In this document: positions 8,891 through 17,137 of the stretch, one piece after another
How positions within the stretch are numbered: the stretch's first letter is position 1
Layout of the letters: the number at the start of each line of letters is the position of its first letter
Assembly: GCA_022450705.1 (NCBI GenBank)
Contig: JAKUPP010000006.1
Span: 1-47,951, forward strand
Length of the DNA: 47,951 nucleotides
From: Alphaproteobacteria bacterium
Lineage (GTDB): Bacteria; Pseudomonadota; Alphaproteobacteria; GCA-002720895
Direction: 5' to 3'
Position numbers and translations under genes: made by a program
The notes under the pieces: generated by a model
Told to the model about the DNA's origin: nothing
The model's database searches: none
The model's input: only the letters and a program-made list of their open reading frames with translations

Positions 8891-9772
8891 ATGAATAAAT
8901 CAAAAAAAAGAACAAATCCAAAAAAATTACATATTTCCTATAAATATATAATATTTTTCTGTGCAGTATTTGCTACTTTCAATTTTTTTATACAAAAGTT
9001 AGCATATCAAAATGAGGGAAAAAATTATCCTCAAGTTCAAAATATGAGATTTAACCAAGTACAGAGCAATAAATTTAATAAAGTAATAGAAGAAAATAAA
9101 AAAATTAATGTTAAAAATGATTTTTCAAATTATACAGTTGCTGAAAGAAAAAAATATTTTATTGCTAATATATTTCCAATTTTACATAAAACAAATCAGG
9201 ATATTTTAATAAAAAGAAATATATTTTTTGAGATAGAAAAAAAAATACAAAATAATAACTTAAATGTTCTAGAAGCTGCAATTCTAAAGAAGTTATTTAA
9301 TGAATTTAAAGTTAAAAATAATGATTTAAATGAATTAAAAAAAAGAATTGATATTGTTCCAGCATCTCTTGGTATTGCCCAGGCTGCTATTGAGAGTGGA
9401 TGGGGAACATCAAGATTTGCTGTAGAAGGCAATGCTTATTTTGGACAAAAGGTTATAGGAAAGAAGGCAAATGGTATTAAACCTACTGATTCTGAAAATC
9501 CTTTAATTAAAGTTAGATCTTTTAAAAATTTAAATGATTCTGTTAAAGCTTATATAAATAATTTGAATACACACTTTGCATATAAAGATTTTAGAAAATC
9601 TAGATATGAATTAAGATCCTTTGGAAAAACATTAGAAGGTAGAATTTTAGCTAACCAACTAATAAAATATTCAGAAATAGGTGACGACTATATTGAAAAC
9701 ATCCAAAAAATTATTAAGAAAAATAATTTAAGCAAGTTTGATTTTATCGAATATAGAAGCGCTCAACGTTAA
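8891..9772 (+). CDS. Bax-like N-acetylglucosaminidase, membrane anchored
   Basis: A 293-residue protein with one N-terminal membrane segment (about residues 19-38), a linker, and a C-terminal glucosaminidase domain of the Bax/FlgJ type that cleaves peptidoglycan glycan strands in the periplasm. Seen: IVPASLGIAQAAIESGWGTS with the likely catalytic Glu168, GNAYFGQK, VRSFKNLNDSVKAYINNLN and the helical YRSFG-like ending, the order found in Bax proteins. It has its own promoter. Its 3' end overlaps the convergent deacetylase gene by TTAA (9769-9772). Family confidence is high; the biological role (wall turnover) is inferred. Confidence 0.85.
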   Translation: MNKSKKRTNPKKLHISYKYIIFFCAVFATFNFFIQKLAYQNEGKNYPQVQNMRFNQVQSNKFNKVIEENKKINVKNDFSNYTVAERKKYFIANIFPILHKTNQDILIKRNIFFEIEKKIQNNNLNVLEAAILKKLFNEFKVKNNDLNELKKRIDIVPASLGIAQAAIESGWGTSRFAVEGNAYFGQKVIGKKANGIKPTDSENPLIKVRSFKNLNDSVKAYINNLNTHFAYKDFRKSRYELRSFGKTLEGRILANQLIKYSEIGDDYIENIQKIIKKNNLSKFDFIEYRSAQR

Positions 9773-10776
9773 GGATTTAAAAACTGAAATCCTGACCATC
9801 TCCATTTATTATTATCATTAATTGTACAATTAATCCTAGTTCGTCCTTTTGGAAAAGCCCTGTCAAAACGGATTTCGATTCTTTTATTCCCTAATTTAGT
9901 TAAATCTGCCTTTATATTATGAGAGGGATAACATCGTATTAAGCCTTCTAAATCATCTAATAAGGTAAAGCCTAATAAAGGAGGGTTGATATCTGTTATT
10001 ACTTTGTTTTCAGGTAAAACATTTTTTATTTTTAAACCATAAGAATTAGCTGCAAATTTAAAACGCTTCAAATCTCCATACTGTTCGTTCATTGAAAATC
10101 TTGGTAATTCAAAAATGTCAATTCCATTGTATATACCACCTGACTGCTGACCAAACGCTGCTTTGAAGTAATTTTTAGTAATTTCTTTTATTTCTGAACT
10201 ATATTCTCCATATGGATATGCAAAAATATCAGGCACATATCCAAGATTTTTTAAAAAATCATCGCTAGCTTCCTCGATTTCACTGATTATTGTTTCCTTT
10301 TTTTTACCAACAAGATGAAAGTGATTTTTTGTATGATGTCCGATTGTTACACCGCGATTATTCATTTCTTTTAATTGTTCCCAGTTCATATAATTTTTTG
10401 AATTAGAATTAACCGGTCCAGTAGAAACAAAAATTGTAAAAGGCAGTTTTTTTTCTTTGAGTATGGGCCATGCTTTCTTATAAATACTAAAAAAAGCATC
10501 ATCAATTGTTATCGCAACAGTTTTTTCAGGTAAATTTTTATTGTTTTGTAAAGCATCAATTATTGTTTCAATTGAAACAACATTATAATTATTTTTTATT
10601 AACTCATCTAAATGCTTTTTAAATTGAGGCATCCTAATGTTAGTAGAAGGATAATTATTTTCACCAAACCTATGATATACAAAAACTGCAATAGAATTTT
10701 CTTTAGCAAGCAATTCATTAATAAAAACAAATAGTGCAAGCAATAAAGTTATTATAATTTTACTTAGTTTAAACAT
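9769..10776 (-). CDS. Secreted NodB-type polysaccharide deacetylase
   Basis: A 335-residue carbohydrate esterase 4 family protein with an N-terminal signal/anchor (about residues 5-24). Seen: VYHRFG start block, NodB motif 1 as TIDDA (residues 90-94, usually TFDDG) with the two metal/catalytic Asp, motif 2 as HHTKNH (147-152, metal His148 and His152), a YPYGEYS motif 3, and a C-terminal beta domain (about 250-335) ending RINCTINDNNKWRW, a layout I know from other proteobacterial deacetylases. It probably removes acetyl groups from a cell-wall or surface sugar; the substrate is unknown. It is 4 bases downstream of the dipeptidase gene, so they are likely one operon. The Gly-to-Ala change in motif 1 is mild. 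Confidence 0.85.
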   Translation of the reverse strand: MFKLSKIIITLLLALFVFINELLAKENSIAVFVYHRFGENNYPSTNIRMPQFKKHLDELIKNNYNVVSIETIIDALQNNKNLPEKTVAITIDDAFFSIYKKAWPILKEKKLPFTIFVSTGPVNSNSKNYMNWEQLKEMNNRGVTIGHHTKNHFHLVGKKKETIISEIEEASDDFLKNLGYVPDIFAYPYGEYSSEIKEITKNYFKAAFGQQSGGIYNGIDIFELPRFSMNEQYGDLKRFKFAANSYGLKIKNVLPENKVITDINPPLLGFTLLDDLEGLIRCYPSHNIKADLTKLGNKRIEIRFDRAFPKGRTRINCTINDNNKWRWSGFQFLNP

Positions 10777-10780
10777 CTTT

Positions 10781-11332
10781 TTACATCATTGGTTTTTTTA
10801 ACATATTATTCTTTATTATTTTATATTTTTTTGAATTAAATAATTGATAGTGCCACCATTCTTTGTTATAAAAATCCCAACCCGAAGCCGACATTATTCC
10901 TAATAAAATAAATCTATTTTTTTGTGCTTCCTTAGTTATTGATATATTTCCATGAAAAGATTTTGAAGTAAAGTTATCAAACTTGGTTCCCATATTTAAT
11001 TCATTATTATTTTTATTTACTAATGTAAGATCAATAGCCACACCCCTTGAGTGCGGAGAACCTTTTTTTGGATTAGCTATAAAATTTTCATCAGGAGTAT
11101 GTTTCCAAAGTTTCCACTGTGCTTCACTTGGTCTAAAAGCATCATAAATTTTTAATTTTAAGTTTAATTTCTTAGCCAATTGTATACTTCTTTCAAAAAA
11201 AGGTACGGCTTCTTTATGTAAATAACAGTCTTTTTTTTTATAAATTTGTTTACCAGTAAAATTTTTTTTTGTAGCGTAGAGTAGATCTATTTCTATAGGG
11301 TATTTTTTTTTTGTTATTTTTATTAGACTCAT
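10781..11332 (-). CDS. VanX-type D-alanyl-D-alanine dipeptidase
   Basis: A 183-residue zinc dipeptidase of the VanX/DdpX family, which hydrolyses D-Ala-D-Ala. Seen: the VanX residues all present, Arg68 in DAFRP, zinc ligands His94 and Asp101 in SPHSRGVAIDLTL, Glu158 and the third ligand His161 in EWWH. No signal peptide is visible, so it should act in the cytoplasm. No vanH, vanA or other resistance gene is near, so a role in D-Ala salvage or wall turnover fits better than glycopeptide resistance. It shares an operon with the deacetylase and is divergent from tsaB across 36 bases. Confidence 0.88.
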   Translation of the reverse strand: MSLIKITKKKYPIEIDLLYATKKNFTGKQIYKKKDCYLHKEAVPFFERSIQLAKKLNLKLKIYDAFRPSEAQWKLWKHTPDENFIANPKKGSPHSRGVAIDLTLVNKNNNELNMGTKFDNFTSKSFHGNISITKEAQKNRFILLGIMSASGWDFYNKEWWHYQLFNSKKYKIIKNNMLKKPMM

Positions 11333-11368
11333 GAATTTTTTTTATAAAGAATTTTAAATGTTATAAAA

Positions 11369-12025
11369 ATGAATATATTAGCTTTCGACACAAGTACAGA
11401 AAAATTTTCTATTTCTATATTAAAAAATAATAAAATTGTTTTAAATTTATCAAAAATATTAAATAAAACATATTCAAAATTTTTGGTATCTATTTTAAAA
11501 AAATCATTAGAAAAAAGTAATTTAGATATTAAAAAAATAAATTGTATTTTAATATCTTTAGGCCCAGGATCTTTTACTGGTATAAGAATAGGTATTGCAG
11601 CTGCAAAAGGATTAGGCATACCTCATAAAATTAATATTTTAGGTTATAATAATATGGATATTCTAGTAAATTCCGTAGATAAAAAAATTAAAAAAAATGT
11701 AATAACTATAATAAAAAGTAAAAAGAATGATTACTACTTTCAGGTTTTTAACACAAAAAAAAAACCATTAACAAAAACCTCATTCTTTTCTATTTATAAT
11801 TTACCTAAATTATTTTTTAATAAAAACGTAGTCTTTTCTGGTGATTTAGATCTAGATTTAATTAAAGAAATAAAAAAAAGAAAAAAAAATGAATTTTTTT
11901 TATATAAAAAAAAATTTTCTAATGCTCGAATGTTAATTAATTTAATAAAAGATAATCAATATATTGCAAAAAAAACGACTTTAGACCCCATATATGTATA
12001 CAATCACTACGCTATTAAGAATTAA
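11369..12025 (+). CDS. tsaB: TsaB, tRNA t6A biosynthesis partner protein
   Basis: A 218-residue ASKHA-fold protein that pairs with TsaD (and TsaE) to make N6-threonylcarbamoyladenosine in tRNAs reading ANN codons. Seen: the N-terminal MNILAFDTSTE phosphate loop and the hallmark SLGPGSFTGIRIGIAAAKG (about residues 67-85). The C-terminal half is short and Lys-rich, as usual for TsaB in small genomes. In many alphaproteobacteria tsaB is followed by rimI and then a fur-type gene; here rimI is absent and the Fur-family gene follows after 44 bases. Confidence 0.93.
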   Translation: MNILAFDTSTEKFSISILKNNKIVLNLSKILNKTYSKFLVSILKKSLEKSNLDIKKINCILISLGPGSFTGIRIGIAAAKGLGIPHKINILGYNNMDILVNSVDKKIKKNVITIIKSKKNDYYFQVFNTKKKPLTKTSFFSIYNLPKLFFNKNVVFSGDLDLDLIKEIKKRKKNEFFLYKKKFSNARMLINLIKDNQYIAKKTTLDPIYVYNHYAIKN

Positions 12026-12069
12026 TTTAATATTTTAATTTTTTATTATATTATTAATATTATTAAAGA

Positions 12070-12510
12070 ATGGAAAATATAAAACATTTAGATATTTACG
12101 AATTATGTAAAAAAAGTGGTGTAAAATTGACATCACAAAGAGAAATTATTGCTGGTGTAATAAATAATTCAAAAGATCATCCAGATGTTGATAAAATCTA
12201 CCAAAGAGCAAACAAGAAAAATAGCAAAATTAGTTTAGCAACTGTTTACCGCACTGTAAAATTATTTGAAGATGCAAACGTTATTATAAAACATGATTTT
12301 AAAGATGGTAAAGATAAGTCAAGATACGAACCAGCTACCAAGTGGGAGCACAATCATTTAATCGATGTAGTAACTGGCAAAGTTATAGAATTTCAAAACC
12401 CGGGTTTTGAAAAATTATCAAGAAAAATTGCAGAAAAAAAAGGATATAAAGTGATAGGATATAAGTTGGAATTATTTGCAATAAAAGAAGCATGTAAAAA
12501 AATAAAATAA
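12070..12510 (+). CDS. Fur-family metalloregulator (alphaproteobacterial Fur/Mur type)
   Basis: A 146-residue DNA-binding repressor. Seen: N-terminal winged helix with LTSQREIIAGVI and the recognition helix ISLATVYRTVKLFED, then the metal/dimer domain with WEHNHLIDVVTGKVIEF. The CxxC of classical Fur is absent: the family block reads LIDVVTGK, as in the alphaproteobacterial Fur/Mur branch, several of whose members respond to manganese. Whether iron or manganese is sensed cannot be read here. It follows tsaB. The 44-base gap contains TATTAT-like repeats but no clear operator. Confidence 0.85.
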   Translation: MENIKHLDIYELCKKSGVKLTSQREIIAGVINNSKDHPDVDKIYQRANKKNSKISLATVYRTVKLFEDANVIIKHDFKDGKDKSRYEPATKWEHNHLIDVVTGKVIEFQNPGFEKLSRKIAEKKGYKVIGYKLELFAIKEACKKIK

Positions 12511-12579
12511 AAATTACTAAATTAATTAAGGAAAAAAATTATACTTAGACATAAATATAATCAGGCAAAAAAAAGACGA

Positions 12580-13530
12580 ATGTGCCTTAGTCCTGGAAAA
12601 AAAAAAAAATTTTCAAATAAAAAAGACTGGTTAGTTAAGCCTGTAAGTTCAATAAAAAACCTCATTTTAAATTCCTACATTTTGGATAGAAGAAGAATAA
12701 AAAAAAAATTAAAATCTGTTAAGTATAAAAATTTTGAAGTTCGTTTAGCAAAAAATTTTAAGGATATAGATGCTGCACAAAAATTAAGATATAAGGTATT
12801 TTATGAAGAATTAAAAGCTAAACCAACTATTAAAAATATTTTGTATGAAAAAGACTTTGATGAATTAGATCCATTCTGTGACCATCTTTTGGTAATTGAT
12901 CATAGTAAAGGTTTAGGACGTAAATCAATAGTTGGAACTTATAGATTGATTAGAAGACCTATGACACAAATTCACGGTAAATTTTATACAGAAGGAGAGT
13001 TTGATATAAAAAAGATTTTAAAAACAAAGGGGGAAATTTTAGAACTCGGTAGATCTTGTGTTGATAAAAATTATAGAGATAAACCCATTATAAAATTATT
13101 ATGGAAAGCTATTTCTGCATATATGGAACATTATAAAATAAAAATTTTATTTGGTTGTGCGAGTTTTCCAGGAATAAGTTATAAAAAATATAAAGAACAA
13201 TTATCATTTCTCTATCATTACCATTTAGCACCAGAATCAATAAGGCCTAGTGCTTTACCTCCAAATAAAATTCAACTTAATCACTGCGAAAAAAAATCAT
13301 TGAATAGTTATAAAATATTTAAATCCTTACCTCCTTTACTAAAAGGATATTTAAGATTAGGAGCATATGTTAGTGACGGAGCATTTATAGACAAACAATT
13401 TAATACAATAGATATTTGTATAGTTTTAAAATCCAGTTTGTTAAAACAAAGATATTTAAATCTCCATAAAAAGGGAGTAAAAGATTCAAAAATAATTTTC
13501 CTAAAAAATTTTTTAAAAAGGAAAAAGTAA
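12580..13530 (+). CDS. OlsB-like GNAT N-acyltransferase
   Basis: A 316-residue protein of the OlsB/hemolysin-like acyltransferase family. OlsB attaches a 3-hydroxyacyl chain from ACP to ornithine, the first step of ornithine lipid synthesis. Seen: VRLAKNFKDIDAAQKLRYKVFYEE, CDHLLVID, IVGTYRLIR, and ILELGRSCVDKNYR, the conserved core of this family (about residues 50-170), then a PlsC-neighbour-type C-terminal region. The next gene, 10 bases on, is an OlsA/PlsC-like acyltransferase, supporting a two-step acyl-lipid pathway. A run of 13 A (12597-12609) lies at codons 6-10. The frame is also open upstream of the ATG with AAGGA before an ATT codon. Ornithine as substrate is inferred. Confidence 0.75.
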   Translation: MCLSPGKKKKFSNKKDWLVKPVSSIKNLILNSYILDRRRIKKKLKSVKYKNFEVRLAKNFKDIDAAQKLRYKVFYEELKAKPTIKNILYEKDFDELDPFCDHLLVIDHSKGLGRKSIVGTYRLIRRPMTQIHGKFYTEGEFDIKKILKTKGEILELGRSCVDKNYRDKPIIKLLWKAISAYMEHYKIKILFGCASFPGISYKKYKEQLSFLYHYHLAPESIRPSALPPNKIQLNHCEKKSLNSYKIFKSLPPLLKGYLRLGAYVSDGAFIDKQFNTIDICIVLKSSLLKQRYLNLHKKGVKDSKIIFLKNFLKRKK

Positions 13531-13540
13531 ATCAATCATA

Positions 13541-14305
13541 GTGATTTTAATATTTTTAAGAATTGTAATTTTTCTACTATTTATCCTAATTCTCTTACCT
13601 TTTCAATTAGTAATCGTTTTTTTGATAAAAAAATATACGTTTGTAATTCCTTATTTTTTTCATAATTTATGTCGTAGAATTTTTGGAATTAAAATTGAGA
13701 TTTGTGGTAAAGCTACTGCTAATTTTCCTGTTCTTTTCATATCTAATCACGCTAGTTATTTAGATATAATGATTTTAGGAAGTCTTTTTAAAACATCCTT
13801 TGTTGCAAAAAAAGAAATTGCAAAATGGCCATTATTTGGAATTTTAGCTAAACTTCAAAACACAATTTTTGTTGATAGAAGAATTTCATCATTAAAAAGC
13901 CAAGAAAATCAAATTGTAGATCATTTAAATAAAAAAAAAAATTTAGTTATTTTTCCTGAGGGCACAAGTAGCGATGGCAATAAAGTTTTACCTTTTAAAA
14001 GCTCATTATTTAATATTTTTGAAGAAAATTTAGATTCAAAAATATTTGTTCAAACTATAACAATTGTATATAAAAAGATTAATGGTATTTATTTAAATCG
14101 AAAAGATAGAAAAGATATAACGTGGCATTCAAACATGGATTTTATTCCAAATATTTTTAATGTTTTAAAAAAATTTAGTATAGAAGTGGAAGTTATTTTT
14201 AATGAGGAATTTATTCCAAATAAAAAATGGGATAGAAAAAAAATAGCTTTGCAATGTTGGAAGAAAATAAATTATAATTTAATAAATAGTTTATATAGAA
14301 AATAA
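13541..14305 (+). CDS. PlsC/OlsA-like 1-acyl acyltransferase
   Basis: A 254-residue membrane-associated acyltransferase starting at GTG. Seen: an N-terminal hydrophobic helix (about residues 2-28), the catalytic HX4D motif in NHASYLD (His70, Asp75), VDRR (about 107-110), and the acyl-acceptor binding FPEGTSSDG block. The family acylates lysophosphatidate or, for OlsA, lyso-ornithine lipid. Its position directly after an OlsB-like gene suggests the OlsA role, but a PlsC role in phospholipid synthesis cannot be excluded. miaB starts 22 bases downstream. Confidence 0.82.
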   Translation: MILIFLRIVIFLLFILILLPFQLVIVFLIKKYTFVIPYFFHNLCRRIFGIKIEICGKATANFPVLFISNHASYLDIMILGSLFKTSFVAKKEIAKWPLFGILAKLQNTIFVDRRISSLKSQENQIVDHLNKKKNLVIFPEGTSSDGNKVLPFKSSLFNIFEENLDSKIFVQTITIVYKKINGIYLNRKDRKDITWHSNMDFIPNIFNVLKKFSIEVEVIFNEEFIPNKKWDRKKIALQCWKKINYNLINSLYRK

Positions 14306-14327
14306 TTTTTTTGTTTAATAATACATT

Positions 14328-15671
14328 ATGTTAGAAAAATTTAAGGTAAAGACTTTTGGCTGTCAAATGAATGTTTATGATAGTCAAAAAATTAGTGAAA
14401 TTTTTTTTGATCTTGGATATAAAAATACTTTTATAGATCAAGAAGCAGACTTTTATGTAATAAATACTTGCCATATAAGAAATAAAGCAAAAGAGAAACT
14501 TTATTCTGAGCTAGGCAAAATTTATAAGATAAAAAAGAATAGAAATAAAAAAAATAGAAATACAATTGTTATAGTTGCGGGATGTGTAGCTCAGGCTGAA
14601 GGCGAGGAAATATTTAAGAGAGCTCCTTTTGTTGATATAGTTGTTGGTAGTCAATCTTATCAAAAATTACCTCATTTAATAAAAAAAATAAAAAATAAAA
14701 TAAAAAATAAAAAATTTGTTGAACTTGATTTTGAACCTAAATCTAAATTTGATCATCTTCCAAAAAATAAATATATTCATGAAGTTTCAAGTTATTTAAC
14801 AATACAAGAAGGATGTAATAAATTTTGTAAATTTTGTGTAGTTCCTTATACTAGAGGACCTGAATATTCAAGAAGTGTAAAAGAAATTCTCAATGAAGCA
14901 GAACTTTTAGTAAATAATGGAACAAAAGAAATAATATTATTAGGTCAAAATGTAAATGCTTACCACGGGCAAGACCTGAATAATAAAGAATGTAATTTAG
15001 GAAAATTAATTTATATTTTAGCAAAAATAAAAGGATTAAAAAGAATAAGATATATGACGGCTCACCCCAAAGATATGCATGATGATTTATATAAAGCACA
15101 TAAAAATGTAGAAAAATTAATGCCTTTTTTACATCTGCCTATACAATCTGGTTCAAATAAAATTCTAAAAGCAATGAACAGAAATTATTCTGTTGAAGAA
15201 TATTTAAAAATAATAAATAAAGTAAAAGAGTTTAGAAAAGATATAGTTTTTTCATCTGACTTTATTGTAGGGTACCCTGGAGAAACTAAAGAGGATTTTC
15301 AAAAAACATTAGATTTAATTGATAAAGTAAAATATGTACAATCTTTTTCGTTCATATATAGTCCCCGACCAGGAACAACTGCTTATAATTTAAAAGATAA
15401 TCTTAAAGAAAGTGAGAAAAAAAGAAGACTGAGTGTCTTGCAAAATAAATTAAGATTTTATCAAGAAAATTTTAATAAAAATTTTGTTAAAAAATCATTA
15501 AATGTTCTATTCAGTAATTCAATAAATGAAAAAAATTATCAATCACTTGGATATTCACAATACATGCAGCTAGTAAGAATTAATAATAAAAAAGATATGC
15601 AAGGAAAAATTGAGGACATAAAGATTAAAAAAAGTTTTTATAAAAGTTTAGAAGCTGTGTCTTTAAATTAA
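14328..15671 (+). CDS. miaB: MiaB, tRNA 2-methylthio-N6-isopentenyladenosine synthase
   Basis: A 447-residue radical SAM methylthiotransferase that adds a methylthio group to i6A37 of tRNAs. Domains: N-terminal UPF0004 with the three auxiliary-cluster cysteines (in FGCQMN, INTCHIR and AGCVAQAEGEE), the radical SAM motif in EGCNKFCKFCVVPYTRG (CxxxCxxC, about residues 160-176), and a C-terminal TRAM domain (about 380-447). Full length. The order miaB-phoH-ybeY-corC-lnt is conserved in alphaproteobacteria. Confidence 0.96.
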   Translation: MLEKFKVKTFGCQMNVYDSQKISEIFFDLGYKNTFIDQEADFYVINTCHIRNKAKEKLYSELGKIYKIKKNRNKKNRNTIVIVAGCVAQAEGEEIFKRAPFVDIVVGSQSYQKLPHLIKKIKNKIKNKKFVELDFEPKSKFDHLPKNKYIHEVSSYLTIQEGCNKFCKFCVVPYTRGPEYSRSVKEILNEAELLVNNGTKEIILLGQNVNAYHGQDLNNKECNLGKLIYILAKIKGLKRIRYMTAHPKDMHDDLYKAHKNVEKLMPFLHLPIQSGSNKILKAMNRNYSVEEYLKIINKVKEFRKDIVFSSDFIVGYPGETKEDFQKTLDLIDKVKYVQSFSFIYSPRPGTTAYNLKDNLKESEKKRRLSVLQNKLRFYQENFNKNFVKKSLNVLFSNSINEKNYQSLGYSQYMQLVRINNKKDMQGKIEDIKIKKSFYKSLEAVSLN

Positions 15672-15689
15672 GAATTTACAATTAAATAT

Positions 15690-16619
15690 TTGATCAAAAA
15701 TTTAGAAAAAAATATAATTGAGTTTGAAGATAATAGTATTTTAAAAATAATGCTTGGAGTTTTTCATAAGAATCTTGAAATTATTGAAAAAGAATTAAAT
15801 GTCACTTTGTTTCCAAGAGGAAATATTATCTCAATAGATGGAGAAATAAAAAATATTTTAATTACAAAAAATACACTATCAAAATTATATGAAAGAGCCA
15901 AGATATCTGAAATAATTGAAAAAAGAGATGTAGAATCAATAATACAAAATATGAAAAAAAATAATTCTTCAAAACTTTCAATAAAAACACCAAAAAAAGA
16001 GATTTGGCCTCGTACAGATGGACAAACTAAATTATTTAAAGAAATATTAGATAAAGAAGTTTTATTTGTAATTGGACCTGCTGGAACCGGTAAAACATTT
16101 ATAGCTGTTAGTCATGCAGTATCCATGCTTACTTCTGGTTTAATTAACAAAATTATTATTTCTCGTCCTGCTGTCGAAGCAGGTGAAAAGCTAGGATTTT
16201 TGCCTGGAGATTTAAAAGAAAAAATTGATCCTTATTTAAGGCCAATATATGACTCTTTTGATGAGAATCTTCCAAGAGATAAAGTTTTAAAATTAATCGA
16301 AAATCAAAAGATTGAAATTGCTCCTATTGCTTATTTAAGGGGAAGAACGCTAAGTAATTCATATATAATATTAGATGAAGCACAAAACACTTCCCCAATC
16401 CAAATGAAAATGTTTTTAACAAGACTTGGTGAAAATTCAAGAATGGTTGTAACTGGTGATATAACTCAGATTGATTTAAATCCAAAAGACAAAAGTGGTT
16501 TGACAGATGCAATTAGCAATTTAAAAAAGATTAAAGATATTTCATTTGTTTATTTAACTGAAAAGGATGTTGTAAGACATCCGCTAGTACGAAAAATAGT
16601 AAAGGCATATGATAAATAA
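15690..16619 (+). CDS. phoH: PhoH-like ATPase
   Basis: A 309-residue PhoH/YbeZ-family P-loop protein, thought to act with YbeY in ribosome or RNA quality control. Seen: Walker A GPAGTGKTF (about residues 131-139), SRPAVEAGEKLGFLPGD, Walker B ILDEAQN (about 227-233), and VVTGDITQIDL. The start used is TTG 15690, with no ATG nearby before the conserved N-terminal segment. Its stop shares one base with the ybeY start. The name comes from Pho regulation in E. coli; no PHO box is visible here. Confidence 0.93.
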   Translation: MIKNLEKNIIEFEDNSILKIMLGVFHKNLEIIEKELNVTLFPRGNIISIDGEIKNILITKNTLSKLYERAKISEIIEKRDVESIIQNMKKNNSSKLSIKTPKKEIWPRTDGQTKLFKEILDKEVLFVIGPAGTGKTFIAVSHAVSMLTSGLINKIIISRPAVEAGEKLGFLPGDLKEKIDPYLRPIYDSFDENLPRDKVLKLIENQKIEIAPIAYLRGRTLSNSYIILDEAQNTSPIQMKMFLTRLGENSRMVVTGDITQIDLNPKDKSGLTDAISNLKKIKDISFVYLTEKDVVRHPLVRKIVKAYDK

Positions 16620-17119
16620 TGCCAAATCATAGAATAAATATTTTTCTAGAAAGTAAAAAATGGGTAGATAAAAAAATATTTAAATCAAAAGAAAGTATTG
16701 ATAAGTTCATATATCACCTATCTCAAGAGACTATAAAGAAATGTTTTTTACAACCTAGATTCAAAAGATTCAAAAACTTAAAAACAAATGTTAATTTTAT
16801 TTTAGCAGATGACAAATTTTTAAAAAAACTAAATACTGCTTTTTTAAATAAAAAAAAACCAACAAACGTGCTATCATTTCCAAATGAAAACTTTTTTAAA
16901 AATAAAGAAAATTTTTTAGGAGAAATTTTTTTGTCATATGATACATGTAAAAAAGAAGCAAAAAAATTTAAAATAGACAGTAAAGATAGAATAGGGCATA
17001 TGATAGTACATGGAACTTTGCATTTATTAGGTTATGATCATAAAACAAAAGTCGATGAAAAAAAAATGATATATATTGAATCAAAAATTTTAAATTCTTT
17101 AGGTATAAATTATTATTAA
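16619..17119 (+). CDS. ybeY: YbeY endoribonuclease/rRNA maturation factor
   Basis: A 166-residue zinc metalloprotein needed for 16S rRNA 3' end maturation and ribosome quality control. Seen: TNVLSFPNE and the zinc motif HGTLHLLGYDH (about residues 124-134), the H-x3-H-x5-H pattern of the family. Its ATG overlaps the phoH stop codon by one base, so the two are translationally coupled, matching their functional link. The N-terminal extension (about 40 residues) is Lys-rich. Confidence 0.94.
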   Translation: MPNHRINIFLESKKWVDKKIFKSKESIDKFIYHLSQETIKKCFLQPRFKRFKNLKTNVNFILADDKFLKKLNTAFLNKKKPTNVLSFPNENFFKNKENFLGEIFLSYDTCKKEAKKFKIDSKDRIGHMIVHGTLHLLGYDHKTKVDEKKMIYIESKILNSLGINYY

Positions 17120-17137
17120 TTTTTTTTAAAATTTCTA

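Noticed and set aside
9773-9792. GGATTT-N8-AAATCC hairpin as a strong terminator
   Set aside because: The repeat is real but no T run follows on either strand, so I did not list it as an intrinsic terminator; it is used only as support for the convergent-junction pattern.
11329-11619. 96-residue open frame opposite tsaB, overlapping the VanX-type gene end
   Set aside because: Antisense to the conserved tsaB N-terminus; its apparent Pro/Ile/Val start is the complement of the GPGSFTG codons.
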